A stretch of DNA of 64,000 nt, taken from NCBI GenBank assembly GCA_028285305.1, contig JANQPV010000056.1, forward strand, positions 62,001 to 126,000. The letters run 5' to 3'. This DNA comes from Alphaproteobacteria bacterium (GTDB lineage Bacteria; Pseudomonadota; Alphaproteobacteria; SMXP01). Shown piece by piece: positions 31,535 through 41,040 of the stretch (position 1 is its first letter; every line of letters starts with the position of its first letter). The notes beneath the pieces are model-generated. The model saw only the letters and a program-made list of their open reading frames with translations. It was not told the origin of the DNA and did not search any database. The translations under genes and the position numbers were made by a program.

Positions 31535-32986
31535 ATGAATACAGCTCAGCGGTCAAAGCGGAAAGTTACGGCGGATCGCGGATGTGATGTCCTGATCGTC
31601 GACGACGAAGCCGATATTCGCGAGTTAATTGCCGGGATCTTGGAAGACGAGGGCTTCGAAACACGAACGGCGGGCGACAGCGACAGCGCGCTAAAAGAGG
31701 TTGAAGTGCGCTGTCCCACACTTGTTGTGCTCGACATTTGGCTGCAAGGCAGCCGTCTCGACGGCCTCGAGATCCTAAGCAAGCTCAGGGCGGATCATGA
31801 GGCACTGCCCGTCATCATGATCAGCGGCCATGGCAATATCGAAACCGCCGTCTCCGCTATGAAGATGGGAGCCCACGATTTTATTGAGAAGCCCTTCAAG
31901 GCAGACAATCTCATTTTGACGGTCGAGCGGGCCATCGAAGTGTCTCGGCTGCGCCGAGAAAATTCCGAACTTAAGAGCCTGTTGGGCGGCGGCCAACAAT
32001 TGATGGGTTCGTCCGCCGCAATCACTCAGCTTCGCCAATATATCGACCGAGTTTCTCCCACCGGCAGCCGCATCCTCATAACCGGGCCCTCGGGCTCTGG
32101 CAAAGAACTGGTCGCCCGTACGATCCATGAAAAATCTGGCAGGGCTAACAACCTGTTCGTCGCGATAAATGCTGCATCTATGGCGCCGGAGCGCTTCGAG
32201 CGGGAGTTGTTTGGAATTGAGGCCGCAGCCGGTCAGCCGCGCAAGATTGGGTTATTTGAACAAGCCCATGGTGGGACACTCTATATCGATGAAATCGTTG
32301 ACATGCCCATCGAGACCCAAAGCAAGATCTTGCGGGTATTGGTGGAGCAACGTTTTGAAAGGGAAGGCGGTGGACAGCCCGTTCAAGTCGATGTGCGGGT
32401 CATTTCATCTTCCAGTAAAGATCTCCAATCGGCGATCGACTCAGGCAAGCTTCGCGAAGATCTGTATCACCGGCTGAATGTCGTCCCGATTTCTGTGCCC
32501 CCGCTTTCTCATCGCCGTGAGGATATCCCCGAATTGATCGAAGTGTTTATCGATCAAATCTCCGGTTCCGCCGGTCTTCCAAAACGAAAGATTGGCGATG
32601 ATGCCATGGCGGCGCTGCAAGCGCACAATTGGCCAGGAAACGTGCGTGAACTCCGCAATAATGTCGAGCGACTGCTGATTCTGGCCACGGAAGACGACCA
32701 GGAAGTCATTTCTGCTGATCGCTTGCCACCGGAAATCGGCTCATCCACTCCCTCGATCCCCGGCCATAGCACCACCGACCGAGTGATTGCACTTCCGTTA
32801 CGCGAAGCAAGGGAAATGTTCGAACGGGAATACCTGGTCGCTCAGATCAATCGCTTTAGCGGAAACATCTCGCGCACCGCCGCTTTCATTGGCATGGAAC
32901 GCTCCGCTCTCCACCGGAAATTAAAGTCTTTAGGTGTGACCGCAAACAGTAGAACCGCAGAAATTGCCCAAGCCAGCAACGGTTAA
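31535..32986 (+). CDS. ntrX: Response regulator NtrX (no GAFTGA loop)
   Basis: NtrX has 483 residues: a receiver domain with phosphoacceptor Asp67 (LVVLDIWLQG) and Lys119, an AAA+ domain with Walker A GPSGSGKE at 184-191 and Walker B TLYIDEIVDMP at about 248-258, and a C-terminal Fis-like HTH (FSGNISRTAAFIGMERSALH). After ELFG (224-227) the sequence is IEAAAGQPRKIGLFEQA, so there is no GAFTGA motif. Alphaproteobacterial NtrX commonly lacks it (known). It is therefore expected to act without sigma-54. It is cotranscribed with ntrY. Confidence 0.95.
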   Translation: MNTAQRSKRKVTADRGCDVLIVDDEADIRELIAGILEDEGFETRTAGDSDSALKEVEVRCPTLVVLDIWLQGSRLDGLEILSKLRADHEALPVIMISGHGNIETAVSAMKMGAHDFIEKPFKADNLILTVERAIEVSRLRRENSELKSLLGGGQQLMGSSAAITQLRQYIDRVSPTGSRILITGPSGSGKELVARTIHEKSGRANNLFVAINAASMAPERFERELFGIEAAAGQPRKIGLFEQAHGGTLYIDEIVDMPIETQSKILRVLVEQRFEREGGGQPVQVDVRVISSSSKDLQSAIDSGKLREDLYHRLNVVPISVPPLSHRREDIPELIEVFIDQISGSAGLPKRKIGDDAMAALQAHNWPGNVRELRNNVERLLILATEDDQEVISADRLPPEIGSSTPSIPGHSTTDRVIALPLREAREMFEREYLVAQINRFSGNISRTAAFIGMERSALHRKLKSLGVTANSRTAEIAQASNG

Positions 32987-33020
32987 TGCCTCATTTAGCG
33001 TTAGAGAATAGCGTGACGGC

Positions 33021-34394
33021 ATGAAGGTCATCATCTGCGGCGCGGGCCAAGTCGGCTACGGCATCGCCAAACGGCTCGTAGAAGAGAACAATTCCGTAAC
33101 CGTCATAGAGCGGTCCCCTGAACTCATCCAAAGAATAACCGAGACTTTGGACGTTAAGGCGATCCTTGGTCACGGCTCCCATCCGGAAATTCTGGATCGG
33201 GCAGGGGCCAAGGACGCAGATATGTTGATCTCCGTGACGTTCGCGGACGAAGTGAACATGGTTGCGGCCCAGATTGCCCATTCCATTTTCAATGTACCCA
33301 TGAAGATCGCTCGGGTCCGCTCCCAAAGCTATTTGAACCCGATTTGGCAGGACTTGTTCAGCCGGGATAACATGCCCATCGACGTAATCATTTCTCCTGA
33401 GCTTGAGGTTGGTGATACGGTCCTGGCCCGTTTGAGCAATCCCGGAGCTGCCGAGACGGCGTCTTTTGCCCAGGACAAGGTAAAGCTCATCGGTGTGCGG
33501 CTTGCGGAAAACTGTCCGGTCGTGAATACACCTCTCAGTCAGCTCACAGAGCTGTTTCCCGACATCAAGGCGACGGTCGTGGGGATTGTACGCGATGCGC
33601 GGTTTTTTGTTCCCGCCAAAGGGGACCAGATGCTCATTGGCGACTATGTCTATGTAGTCACAGACTCCGAAATGCTCGCCCGCACGATTGCGATCTTTGG
33701 ACATGAGGAACGTGAAGCCAAAAAAGTCTTGATTATCGGAGGTGGAAACATCGGTTTCTATGTTGCTCAGGCGCTTGAGAACCAAAGCCACTTGAATGTA
33801 AAGATCATCGAAAGTAACAAGGAGCGTGCCGTCCAAATTGCCGACCAACTCAAACGAACCGTTGTTCTCCTTGGCGATGGTCTGGATCAAGACATTCTTA
33901 GAGAGGCAGGAATTGGTGGTGTAGAAACAGTGGTCTCGCTCACCAATAGCGATGAAGTGAATATCCTTGCCTCCGTTATCGCCAAGCAGAACGGTGCGTC
34001 TCAGACTATGTGCCTGATTAACGATAGCGATTACAGTGCGCTGACGACTTCATTGGGTATTGACGCGTTTATCGATCCCAAAGCAATTACTGTTTCGCGC
34101 ATTCTGCAACATGTCAGGCGCGGACGTATTCGGGCTCTGTATTCCATTGCCCAAGGCCGCGCAGAGGTTATTGAGGCCGAAGCCCTAGAAACGTCGCCGC
34201 TCGTCGGAACGCCGCTCAAAGAAGCGCGACTACCCGATGAGATTGCCATCGGTGCAATCATCAGAGGCGACGAGTTCATTCGCCCACGCGGAGACACCCG
34301 CATTGAAAAGGGGGACACCGTTGTCCTCTTAGCGGAAAGGGGGATGACCGAAAAGGTTGAAAAAGTATTCCGGGTCAGCCTCGAATACTTCTAG
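33021..34394 (+). CDS. trkA: Trk potassium uptake regulatory subunit TrkA
   Basis: TrkA is the cytoplasmic NAD-binding regulator of TrkH channels. In 457 residues there are two tandem RCK units: the first Rossmann motif ICGAGQVGYGIAKRL at residues 4-18 followed by a TrkA_C domain, and a second IIGGGNIGFYVAQALENQ at about 238-255 with another TrkA_C domain ending near ERGMTEKVEKVF. The ATG at 33021 lies 34 bp after ntrX. TrkA next to NtrX is a frequent alphaproteobacterial arrangement. Confidence 0.96.
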   Translation: MKVIICGAGQVGYGIAKRLVEENNSVTVIERSPELIQRITETLDVKAILGHGSHPEILDRAGAKDADMLISVTFADEVNMVAAQIAHSIFNVPMKIARVRSQSYLNPIWQDLFSRDNMPIDVIISPELEVGDTVLARLSNPGAAETASFAQDKVKLIGVRLAENCPVVNTPLSQLTELFPDIKATVVGIVRDARFFVPAKGDQMLIGDYVYVVTDSEMLARTIAIFGHEEREAKKVLIIGGGNIGFYVAQALENQSHLNVKIIESNKERAVQIADQLKRTVVLLGDGLDQDILREAGIGGVETVVSLTNSDEVNILASVIAKQNGASQTMCLINDSDYSALTTSLGIDAFIDPKAITVSRILQHVRRGRIRALYSIAQGRAEVIEAEALETSPLVGTPLKEARLPDEIAIGAIIRGDEFIRPRGDTRIEKGDTVVLLAERGMTEKVEKVFRVSLEYF

Positions 34395-34430
34395 AATGTT
34401 GACCCAGAGCGCCGTCAGAGAACACGTTCC

Positions 34431-35876
34431 ATGCCTGTGACCGGTGTCCCATATCTTGTCGGCTTGTCGCTGGCCGCTTTCGTTGTCAACATGGCGATCG
34501 CATCGTTGGTTGCTCTTGCCCACGAAGACGTCGCCTCAGCCAATCTTTTCTTTTTGATGGCGTGCTTTACCGCTTTTGGGGCGATGCTTCTTGTTCTAAG
34601 CTTTCGCAGTCACCGGTCGCGCTATTCCGTTCGCACGGCAACAATCCTTATCCTTATCTTAACGCTCCTGTTACCCATACCTGCTGCCGCTCCTTTTTAC
34701 TTGCTGGGCGCGTCAGAAACCCGGCTTGATGCTTTATTTGAGGCCGTTTCGTCGATCACGACCACGGGTTTTTCGTTTTTGCTGCCGGCCGAGTCCTTAA
34801 GCGAGGCTTTGCTCTATTGGAGAAGCAGTCTGCAATGGCTGGGCGGATATTTCACGCTCATTGTTATGGTCGCGGTCCTGAGCAACATCACATTGAGCGC
34901 ATTGCCGCTAAGCCGCCCCAACTTAGAGCTGATTGATGAGTCGTCCTTAGTCGAACGCATTGAAAAGACCGCCATCCGTCTCCTTCCAATATACAGCGTT
35001 CTAACTGTTTTTTGCTATGTGCTGTTGGTCATGAGCGGTGTTGACGTGTTCCATGCCCTTTGTGTTTCTCTCGCCACCGTCTCAACCGGAGGCGCGGCGC
35101 CCATCGACGACACCGTTGATGCTCTAGGAGGAAGTCTCGTTCAGATCGTCATTCTGGTTTTCATGTTCATCGGAGCCATGAATGTCGCCACTCAAACCGA
35201 ACTGGCGCGCGGCCGGACACGAGCGTTTTTGGCCGACGGGGAACTGCTCTATCTTCTGGTCATGGTCGCGGTGCTGACGGGCTTTCAACTTATCTCGGAG
35301 ATGATGGAGAATATCGCCGTTATCCCTATTCTTTCAAGCCTGTTCAACGCCGTGTCCGTTGTTACAACAACCGGGTTTGCCGCCGGAGGCTCTCAGCCGT
35401 TCGACGCCATGCCTTTGCCCCTTCTGCTGCTTGGTATGTTTCTGGGGGGTGCGGCACTGTCGACCGCTGGCGGTCTTAAGGGAATTCGTGCACTCATTTT
35501 TTTTCGGCACAGCATGAGTGACATGCGGGGCCTCACTCACCCGCGTCGAATAAAGAATCTCAAGTTCAACAACTTGGCGATTTCCCAACAAAGCTTGAGC
35601 TTCGTTTGGCTATATTTCTTCCTACTGATTATTGTGATTGCTCTATTGGCGATGTGCCTCGCTGGTTCTGGACTTGCGTTTGAATTGGCGTTTTCTCTAT
35701 CCCTTATGTCGGTAAGCAATTGCGGCGCTCTCGCCCATTTCTTATGGCCGGCAGATCTGCTCAAACCAGAAGTAGACACCATGGGCAAGATCGCGATGAT
35801 GATCGGCATGATTTTGGGCAGGTTGGAAATAATCCTGCTCCTGCTGCCCTTCCAGAGACGTTTTTGGCAGGCTTAA
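34431..35876 (+). CDS. trkH: Trk potassium uptake channel subunit TrkH
   Basis: TrkH is the potassium-conducting membrane subunit. The 481-residue protein is highly hydrophobic with about ten helices. The four pore-loop repeats are represented by AVSSITTTGFSFLLP, SLATVSTGGAAPID, VVTTTGFAAGGSQPF and SVSNCGALAHF; each keeps a T/S-G or N-C-G filter motif. LQWLGGYFTLIVMVAVL resembles the family's RSxxxWxGG motif. The ATG at 34431 lies 36 bp after trkA, and the two form a complete Trk system. Confidence 0.94.
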   Translation: MPVTGVPYLVGLSLAAFVVNMAIASLVALAHEDVASANLFFLMACFTAFGAMLLVLSFRSHRSRYSVRTATILILILTLLLPIPAAAPFYLLGASETRLDALFEAVSSITTTGFSFLLPAESLSEALLYWRSSLQWLGGYFTLIVMVAVLSNITLSALPLSRPNLELIDESSLVERIEKTAIRLLPIYSVLTVFCYVLLVMSGVDVFHALCVSLATVSTGGAAPIDDTVDALGGSLVQIVILVFMFIGAMNVATQTELARGRTRAFLADGELLYLLVMVAVLTGFQLISEMMENIAVIPILSSLFNAVSVVTTTGFAAGGSQPFDAMPLPLLLLGMFLGGAALSTAGGLKGIRALIFFRHSMSDMRGLTHPRRIKNLKFNNLAISQQSLSFVWLYFFLLIIVIALLAMCLAGSGLAFELAFSLSLMSVSNCGALAHFLWPADLLKPEVDTMGKIAMMIGMILGRLEIILLLLPFQRRFWQA

Positions 35877-36115
35877 TCGCATTTGGAGCGGCTGAAGAAG
35901 AGACTCAGCCTAGAATTTCACTCTCTTAGTCCCTAAATTCACCTGGGGCCGTTTGACCGGATCTAGTTTGTTTCGCGGTTGCAATGTGGTACGAAACGAA
36001 CCGCAAACGTCCCGGGTTGGAAGGTTTCTTAAATGCACCTTTGCTAAAACACGTGACAGAAAATACGAAGACCGCGAATTGGCGAAATACTGAGAGAACC
36101 AATAAGGATCCTATT

Positions 36116-36361
36116 GTGTCAAACGAGAAGAAACAAAATCTACAAGACACTTTCTTAAACACAGTTCGAAAGTCGAAGACGACGGTGACCATTTACTTGG
36201 TGAATGGTGTTAAACTGACCGGCATTATTACTTGGTTTGACAACTTTTGCGTCTTATTGCGGCGCGATGGGCAGTCCCAACTTGTGTACAAACATGCCAT
36301 TTCCACCATTATGCCCGGGTCAAATATCCAGCTGTTTGACGCCGAGACGGAAGAAAACTGA
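36116..36361 (+). CDS. hfq: RNA chaperone Hfq
   Basis: Hfq is an Sm-fold hexamer that pairs small RNAs with mRNAs. The product has 81 residues. It starts with a GTG at 36116 preceded by AAGGAT; reading on upstream gives a non-conserved tail. Family motifs [18 protein letters not shown] (distal and rim residues), [18 protein letters not shown] and [13 protein letters not shown] are clear, the last containing the proximal-face YKHA. The C-terminal tail is very short, as usual in alphaproteobacteria. It is followed 44 bp later by hflX. The 239 bp before it hold no other gene and should carry its promoter. Confidence 0.96.
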   Translation: MSNEKKQNLQDTFLNTVRKSKTTVTIYLVNGVKLTGIITWFDNFCVLLRRDGQSQLVYKHAISTIMPGSNIQLFDAETEEN

Positions 36362-36405
36362 TCCGTCAGCTTGTCTTTTCGGCCCATAAGTAGTTTTTTT
36401 AGTCT

Positions 36406-37764
36406 ATGGATATGATAGACACGCGGGCCCGCAAAACCCGTTGCATGGTCGTAAATCCCATCGTCAAACCGGGCGGCATGAATGGTTCCGATGCAGATGA
36501 TGGGATTGCTTTTTCGATTGATAGGCAACTCGCCGAGGTTTGTGGGTTGGCAGAGGCCATCGGCGTTGAATTGGTCCACACGTGCCATGCGGCCGTCCCT
36601 GAAGTCAAACCGGCAACGTTTGTTTCGGTGGAGCGCCTGGAGCGCCTCGGTTCAATCATTCGCGAGCAAAAGATTGATCTGGTCGTTGTCAATCATAGTC
36701 TCACGCCGCGCCAACAGTTCAACTTGGAGCGGGCTTGGAACGCAAAAGTCCTTGATCGCTCGGGCTTGATTCTTGAGATCTTCGGCGAGAGAGCCCAGAC
36801 GCGCGAAGGACGCCTCCAGGTTGAGTTGGCTCATCTGTCGTACCAACGCACGCGTCTCGTGCGGTCCTGGACACACCTTGAGCGTCAACGCGGCGGCACC
36901 GGCTTCCTTGGTGGGCCAGGGGAAACACAGTTGGAATCTGACCGTCGTCAACTTGCCGAACAAATCGCCCGCCTCAAGAAACAAATTGAAAACGTCAAAC
37001 GGACCCGTGGCTTGCATCGGGCGGCGCGGGCGAGGGTCCCTTACCCGGTAATGGCGCTGGTCGGCTACACCAACGCCGGTAAATCGACGCTATTCAACCG
37101 GCTCACCCAGGCGAACGTCTTAGCCCGGGACCAATTGTTTGCGACGTTGGACCCGACGATGCGGCTGGTGAAACTGGCCGACGGCGAGCCGATTATCTTG
37201 TCCGACACAGTCGGGTTTATTTCCGACCTGCCGCACGAGCTCGTCGCCGCATTCCGGGCAACTCTGGAAGAAGTCCTGTCGGCCGACTATATCGTGCACG
37301 TTCAAGACATTTCCGATCCTGAGCATGAAGTTCAGCAAGCAGAGGTTTTAAACATTCTGAATGAGCTGGGCGTTGGAACGGAGGTCCACCCCCATCTCGT
37401 AAACGTCTACAATAAAATTGACCTCATCCCGCCGGAACGCCGAGCCGAAGTGTCCGAATCAGTTCTTGTTAACGCGGGAGACAGCAAGGCTGTCCCCAGC
37501 TTCTTCGTCTCCGCAGAAACGGGAGAGAGCATTCCTGATCTGATTTCGGGTCTGCAGCAATTGGTTAAAGCCTCTCACACGGTGGTTGAGTTCGAGCTTC
37601 CTTATACGGACGGCAAAGCCCTGTCCTGGCTCCATGGCCACGGCGATGTCATGGAACAGTCTTGCAACGATGAAGGACAAACGAGATTGGTGGTTCGGTT
37701 GTCTCCCATCAACCTGGGCAAATTCTCAAAACAATTCGATCGAACGCCGATTCGCCACCTATGA
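36406..37764 (+). CDS. hflX: Ribosome-associated GTPase HflX
   Basis: HflX is a GTPase that splits stalled 70S ribosomes under stress. The 452-residue protein has the N-terminal HflX domain with NHSLTPRQQFNLERAW, the hallmark GPGETQLESDRRQL at about 172-185, a coiled coil, then the G domain from about 218: G1 GYTNAGKST, G3 DTVGFISDLPHELVAAFRAT and G4 NKID. The C-terminus completes the fold. It follows hfq, and its last six bases overlap the convergent mazG gene. Confidence 0.95.
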   Translation: MDMIDTRARKTRCMVVNPIVKPGGMNGSDADDGIAFSIDRQLAEVCGLAEAIGVELVHTCHAAVPEVKPATFVSVERLERLGSIIREQKIDLVVVNHSLTPRQQFNLERAWNAKVLDRSGLILEIFGERAQTREGRLQVELAHLSYQRTRLVRSWTHLERQRGGTGFLGGPGETQLESDRRQLAEQIARLKKQIENVKRTRGLHRAARARVPYPVMALVGYTNAGKSTLFNRLTQANVLARDQLFATLDPTMRLVKLADGEPIILSDTVGFISDLPHELVAAFRATLEEVLSADYIVHVQDISDPEHEVQQAEVLNILNELGVGTEVHPHLVNVYNKIDLIPPERRAEVSESVLVNAGDSKAVPSFFVSAETGESIPDLISGLQQLVKASHTVVEFELPYTDGKALSWLHGHGDVMEQSCNDEGQTRLVVRLSPINLGKFSKQFDRTPIRHL

Positions 37765-38580
37765 CGAAGTCTTGGTTTTCGCTTCTTGCCACCAAGCTTC
37801 CATCTGATCGAGGCCGACGTCCTCAAGAGTCAACCCGTTTGCCTGTGCTTGGTGCTCAATGTACTGAAAACGCGCTCTGAACTTCTCATTGCAACGCCGC
37901 AAGGCCGCATCCGGATCGATGTGAAGCTTTCGTGCCAGATTGGTGACAACGAAAAGAACATCGCCCATTTCATCTTCAATGCGGTCATCGCTCATGGGCT
38001 CTTTCCCTACTTCCTCTTGAAGTTCTCTTAACTCCTCATCGAGCTTGTCAAAAATTTCGCCTGTGGACGGCCAATCAAAGCCAACCTTTGCCGCCCGCTT
38101 TTGCAACTTCACAGCGCGCAAGAGGCTGGGCAGGTTCACAGGCACATCCGCCAAAAGGCTCACGGGTCCATCCGCTTTTCGATGTCGTTCCTTATCCTTT
38201 TCGCGTTCCCAAATGTTGGAGACGTCATCGGAACGACTTGCATCCTCGTTCCCGAACACATGAGGATGTCTTCGGATCATTTTTTCACAAATGGACTTAA
38301 CCACGTCGTCAAAGGAGAACAGATTTTCCTCCGATGCCATTTGAGCATGAAAGACCACCTGAAGCAGTAAATCTCCCAGCTCTTCTTTCAGATCTGTGAA
38401 ATTTTTACGTTCAATCGCATCCGCAACTTCATACGCTTCTTCGATTGTATACGGAGCAATCGTTCCGAAAGTCTGCTGCGTATCCCACGGACATCCATCA
38501 ACCGGATCACGAAGCCGCTTCATAATGTCCAGCAAATCTTCTATGGCTTCTCGAGATCGCGTCTCGGGTGTGTTTGTCAT
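37759..38580 (-). CDS. mazG: Nucleoside triphosphate pyrophosphohydrolase MazG
   Basis: MazG hydrolyses NTPs and dNTPs to monophosphates, cleaning the pool and modulating stress. The protein has 273 residues from the ATG at 38580. It has two MazG repeats: RLRDPVDGCPWDTQQTFG, then TIEEAYEVADAIERKN and LKEELGDLLLQVVFHA (the EExxE/ExxD metal motif), and a second, LREL-QEE/DRIEDEMGDVLFVVTN repeat. An upstream in-frame start at 38658 is not supported by conservation. The 3' end overlaps hflX by 6 bp. Confidence 0.95.
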   Translation of the reverse strand: MTNTPETRSREAIEDLLDIMKRLRDPVDGCPWDTQQTFGTIAPYTIEEAYEVADAIERKNFTDLKEELGDLLLQVVFHAQMASEENLFSFDDVVKSICEKMIRRHPHVFGNEDASRSDDVSNIWEREKDKERHRKADGPVSLLADVPVNLPSLLRAVKLQKRAAKVGFDWPSTGEIFDKLDEELRELQEEVGKEPMSDDRIEDEMGDVLFVVTNLARKLHIDPDAALRRCNEKFRARFQYIEHQAQANGLTLEDVGLDQMEAWWQEAKTKTSS

Positions 38581-38998
38581 GGAGTACACTCGATGTTGAA
38601 AGGAATAATCTATTGCAAGCAAAAGCGGCCGCAGACGGAGAACGATATCACGCGTCATAACGGGAATGTGCCAGGCTTAAACGCATCAATTCACAAGCTT
38701 TTGCTTATGTCGACGAGAATCCGCAGATCTCTAGCCATTGCTGGATTGCACAACTGCCACACTAAGCCACTTCCACATTGTCGCCACACACGCGAAATGT
38801 TTTTGCCACATCGCGATGTGATAAGGTTAAGGCACTTGATTGGGGAAGGGAGCGTTGATCACATGGTTGGTATACCTCCTCAAAGGGTGACAAGTTATCG
38901 TCATTCGTATCAAGAGCGGCTGTATGCTCTCCTCGCCGCACAGTCCACCCCAATAGGCGGGGGGAGCATCGGTCCAAAGAAGTACCTCTATTGAGGCT
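38581..38998. other. 418-bp non-coding stretch between mazG and the P450 gene
   Basis: I see no supported gene here. One plus-strand reading frame (38593-38994) is open but shows no ribosome-binding site, no family resemblance and no natural protein-like composition. The stretch lies upstream of mazG and downstream of the minus-strand P450 gene. It contains a perfect 14-bp palindrome at 38807-38820 and a short tandem GCTCTAA near 38996, and may hold the mazG promoter. Confidence 0.5.
38807..38820. repeat. Perfect 14-bp palindrome, possible operator
   Basis: CACATCGCGATGTG reads the same on both strands. It lies 227 bp upstream of the mazG start in otherwise empty sequence. It has no loop, so it suits a dimeric DNA-binding protein better than an RNA hairpin. 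The binder is unknown. Confidence 0.4.
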
Positions 38999-40414
38999 CT
39001 AAGCTCTAAGCTCCACTTTCATAGGTAGAGGATTGTCCGGGAATGTCGTGATGCGCATATTCGGCGTGGGCGGCCTCTCCGCGGCATAGGAAAATCGGAA
39101 GCGTTGAGTCAGCTTCACCAGAGAAATAAGCGCCTCCTGCATGGCGAAGCGAGCGCCGATACATACCCGTGGTCCAAATCCGAATGGAACGTAAGCGTAT
39201 TTGTGGATGGCGTGACCTTCCAAGAAACGGTTCGGATCAAAGACATCGGGATCGCGCCACAGCTTACGATGGCGGTGAAGCAACCATGGCGAGACGTAGA
39301 CGCTTGTATTCTCCTCAACGTCCAGCCCAGGGACCGAATGAGATGCAATGGCCTTGCGAGAGATCATGGCCACGGGCGGATAGAGCCTCATACTTTCTTT
39401 GAGCACCGCTTCTGCAAAGGGAAGGGCCTGCACCCACTCTTGAGGGGGTAGGGCGTCTAAGTCGGCGGCTGCGATTTCAGCTTCCAGGCGATCTCTGACT
39501 TCAGACGCTTGGGACAGGAGATAAAACGTCCATCCCAGAGACCGGGCCGTGGTCTCATGACCCGCAGCAATGAACGTGATCAGATTATCGACGATCTCTT
39601 CATCACTCAGATGTTCACCGTCTTCATCGGTAGCACTGAGGAGAAGAGTATGCAGATTATTCGCCTCCCGTTTTCCCTTAGCAAGCTCGGCCCGCTTTAG
39701 TTCGGTCAGCTGAGTAAGCCTTGCTCGCAAATCGTTCATAATGCGGTGCGCGCGCCCCCGGCCGATCCGCGGCACCGAAAGGGGCAGGCGGGCGAGATCG
39801 AAAATGTGCGGCCGGCCGCCAATAGCCATCAGCTCTTCGACGCTCGCAGCCAGCATGTCCGGATCGAGATGCATCTCTCCACCAAAAAGCGTGGCCGCCA
39901 GATGGGCGAGGGTGAGCTGTACCATTTCATCGCTCATCGAAACGACCTGAAGTGAACGGGCGGCGAGACGGTCTGCAAACTCATCGCAAACCTGGGCCAT
40001 GGGCATGGCAAACGCATTGACATGACGGGGCGAAAAGAGCGGCGCGGTAAGCTTGCGGACCCGTTTCCAGGGCTCCCCCTCGTTGGTGAGCAGTCCCTCC
40101 CTTAAAAACGGTTTCAAGACAGCCTGACGGACAAAGTCCATGGCGTATTTGTCCTCATTTTGCACCAAGCAGTGATGGATCGTGTCCGGATCATTGAGGA
40201 TGAGCATCCGGCGTCCCATGATCTCGGCCTTAATAATGGGTTCCTCGTAATGGCGCTCAGCCCAAACCGCCAGCGGATTACGCGCGAGTGTCCGCATGGT
40301 CCGCAAAAGAGTGAAAAAGTCCGGCTTCGATGCGAACGCATTGGCCTGCGGCGTCGGCGCATGGGGCACGAAGGGGGCGGTGCGCCTTTGTGCGAATGTC
40401 TGCTCGCTTACCAT
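38999..40414 (-). CDS. Cytochrome P450
   Basis: A soluble bacterial P450 of 471 residues with the full signature: I-helix AGHETTARSL, the K-helix ExxR in LKESMRLYPP, and heme loop FGFGPRVCIGARFAM with the axial Cys418. The N-terminus has no membrane anchor. The substrate cannot be named from sequence; the layout resembles bacterial fatty-acid or hydrocarbon oxidisers of the CYP102/CYP4-like type, a tentative view. No ferredoxin or reductase gene is nearby. The start overlaps the stop of the upstream membrane-protein gene by 7 bases. Confidence 0.93.
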   Translation of the reverse strand: MVSEQTFAQRRTAPFVPHAPTPQANAFASKPDFFTLLRTMRTLARNPLAVWAERHYEEPIIKAEIMGRRMLILNDPDTIHHCLVQNEDKYAMDFVRQAVLKPFLREGLLTNEGEPWKRVRKLTAPLFSPRHVNAFAMPMAQVCDEFADRLAARSLQVVSMSDEMVQLTLAHLAATLFGGEMHLDPDMLAASVEELMAIGGRPHIFDLARLPLSVPRIGRGRAHRIMNDLRARLTQLTELKRAELAKGKREANNLHTLLLSATDEDGEHLSDEEIVDNLITFIAAGHETTARSLGWTFYLLSQASEVRDRLEAEIAAADLDALPPQEWVQALPFAEAVLKESMRLYPPVAMISRKAIASHSVPGLDVEENTSVYVSPWLLHRHRKLWRDPDVFDPNRFLEGHAIHKYAYVPFGFGPRVCIGARFAMQEALISLVKLTQRFRFSYAAERPPTPNMRITTFPDNPLPMKVELRA

Positions 40415-41040
40415 GGGGAAACCCCACCTCTAGAGACCAGTTCAACAGGACCCTGGGCATACTCCAGATTGAGGTCGAGCCGCGGCGCGTCCTCTGGATC
40501 CTCGCCCGGCACCAGTGCCGGCTTGGCGCGAAAGGCCTCAAGGTAGGGCTCATAGCGCTCGCCGTTATGATCGAACACCACAAACTTCATGCACCACAAG
40601 CCGGCTAGGACAGATAAGTCCGGTTCTTCATCGTTGCGAGTATTAAGATCCGGCAAGGCAAATTCAAAAGAGAGTGTCTGAATGGAATCCGGCGAGTAAA
40701 TCTCCGGCTGATCGATGCGCTTGAGTGGGAAGGCCGACGGCGCGTCCTTGCCGGCACTGCACGTCTCTTGGCTCTCGGATTTCACCAGCGAAACACGTGT
40801 GAACACCATGGACTTGGTGCCTTGATTAGAAGCGATGATGACCGGTGTCACATAAGGTGCACGGCGCGTCTCGCGAACATTCTCGATAGAAGAGGAATAA
40901 GAAGATGTCTGCACCGATGAGCCGATGGAGGCCATAGCCACCGTGAGCGTGTAGCGGTCGTCAAAGAAAGTCATATAGGTGGTCCAGGTGGACAAGATGA
41001 TGGCACCCACCGACATAAACCCGCTCATCACTCCGTTCAT
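40408..41040 (-). CDS. Predicted membrane-anchored protein of unknown function, coupled to P450
   Basis: I do not recognise this 210-residue protein. One hydrophobic N-terminal segment (about 5-25, GFMSVGAIILSTWTTYMTFF) suggests an anchor with the remainder outside the cytoplasm. The body has two cysteines (ETCSAG and LWCMKF) and no clear enzyme motif. The Shine-Dalgarno GAGGAG lies just before the ATG. Its last codons overlap the P450 start, so the two are probably translated together and may act together. Confidence 0.75.
   Translation of the reverse strand: MNGVMSGFMSVGAIILSTWTTYMTFFDDRYTLTVAMASIGSSVQTSSYSSSIENVRETRRAPYVTPVIIASNQGTKSMVFTRVSLVKSESQETCSAGKDAPSAFPLKRIDQPEIYSPDSIQTLSFEFALPDLNTRNDEEPDLSVLAGLWCMKFVVFDHNGERYEPYLEAFRAKPALVPGEDPEDAPRLDLNLEYAQGPVELVSRGGVSPW

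Noticed and set aside
38593-38994. 133-codon open frame upstream of P450 on the plus strand
   Set aside because: No ribosome-binding site, no family resemblance, basic and Cys/His-rich unnatural composition; it covers a non-coding gap.
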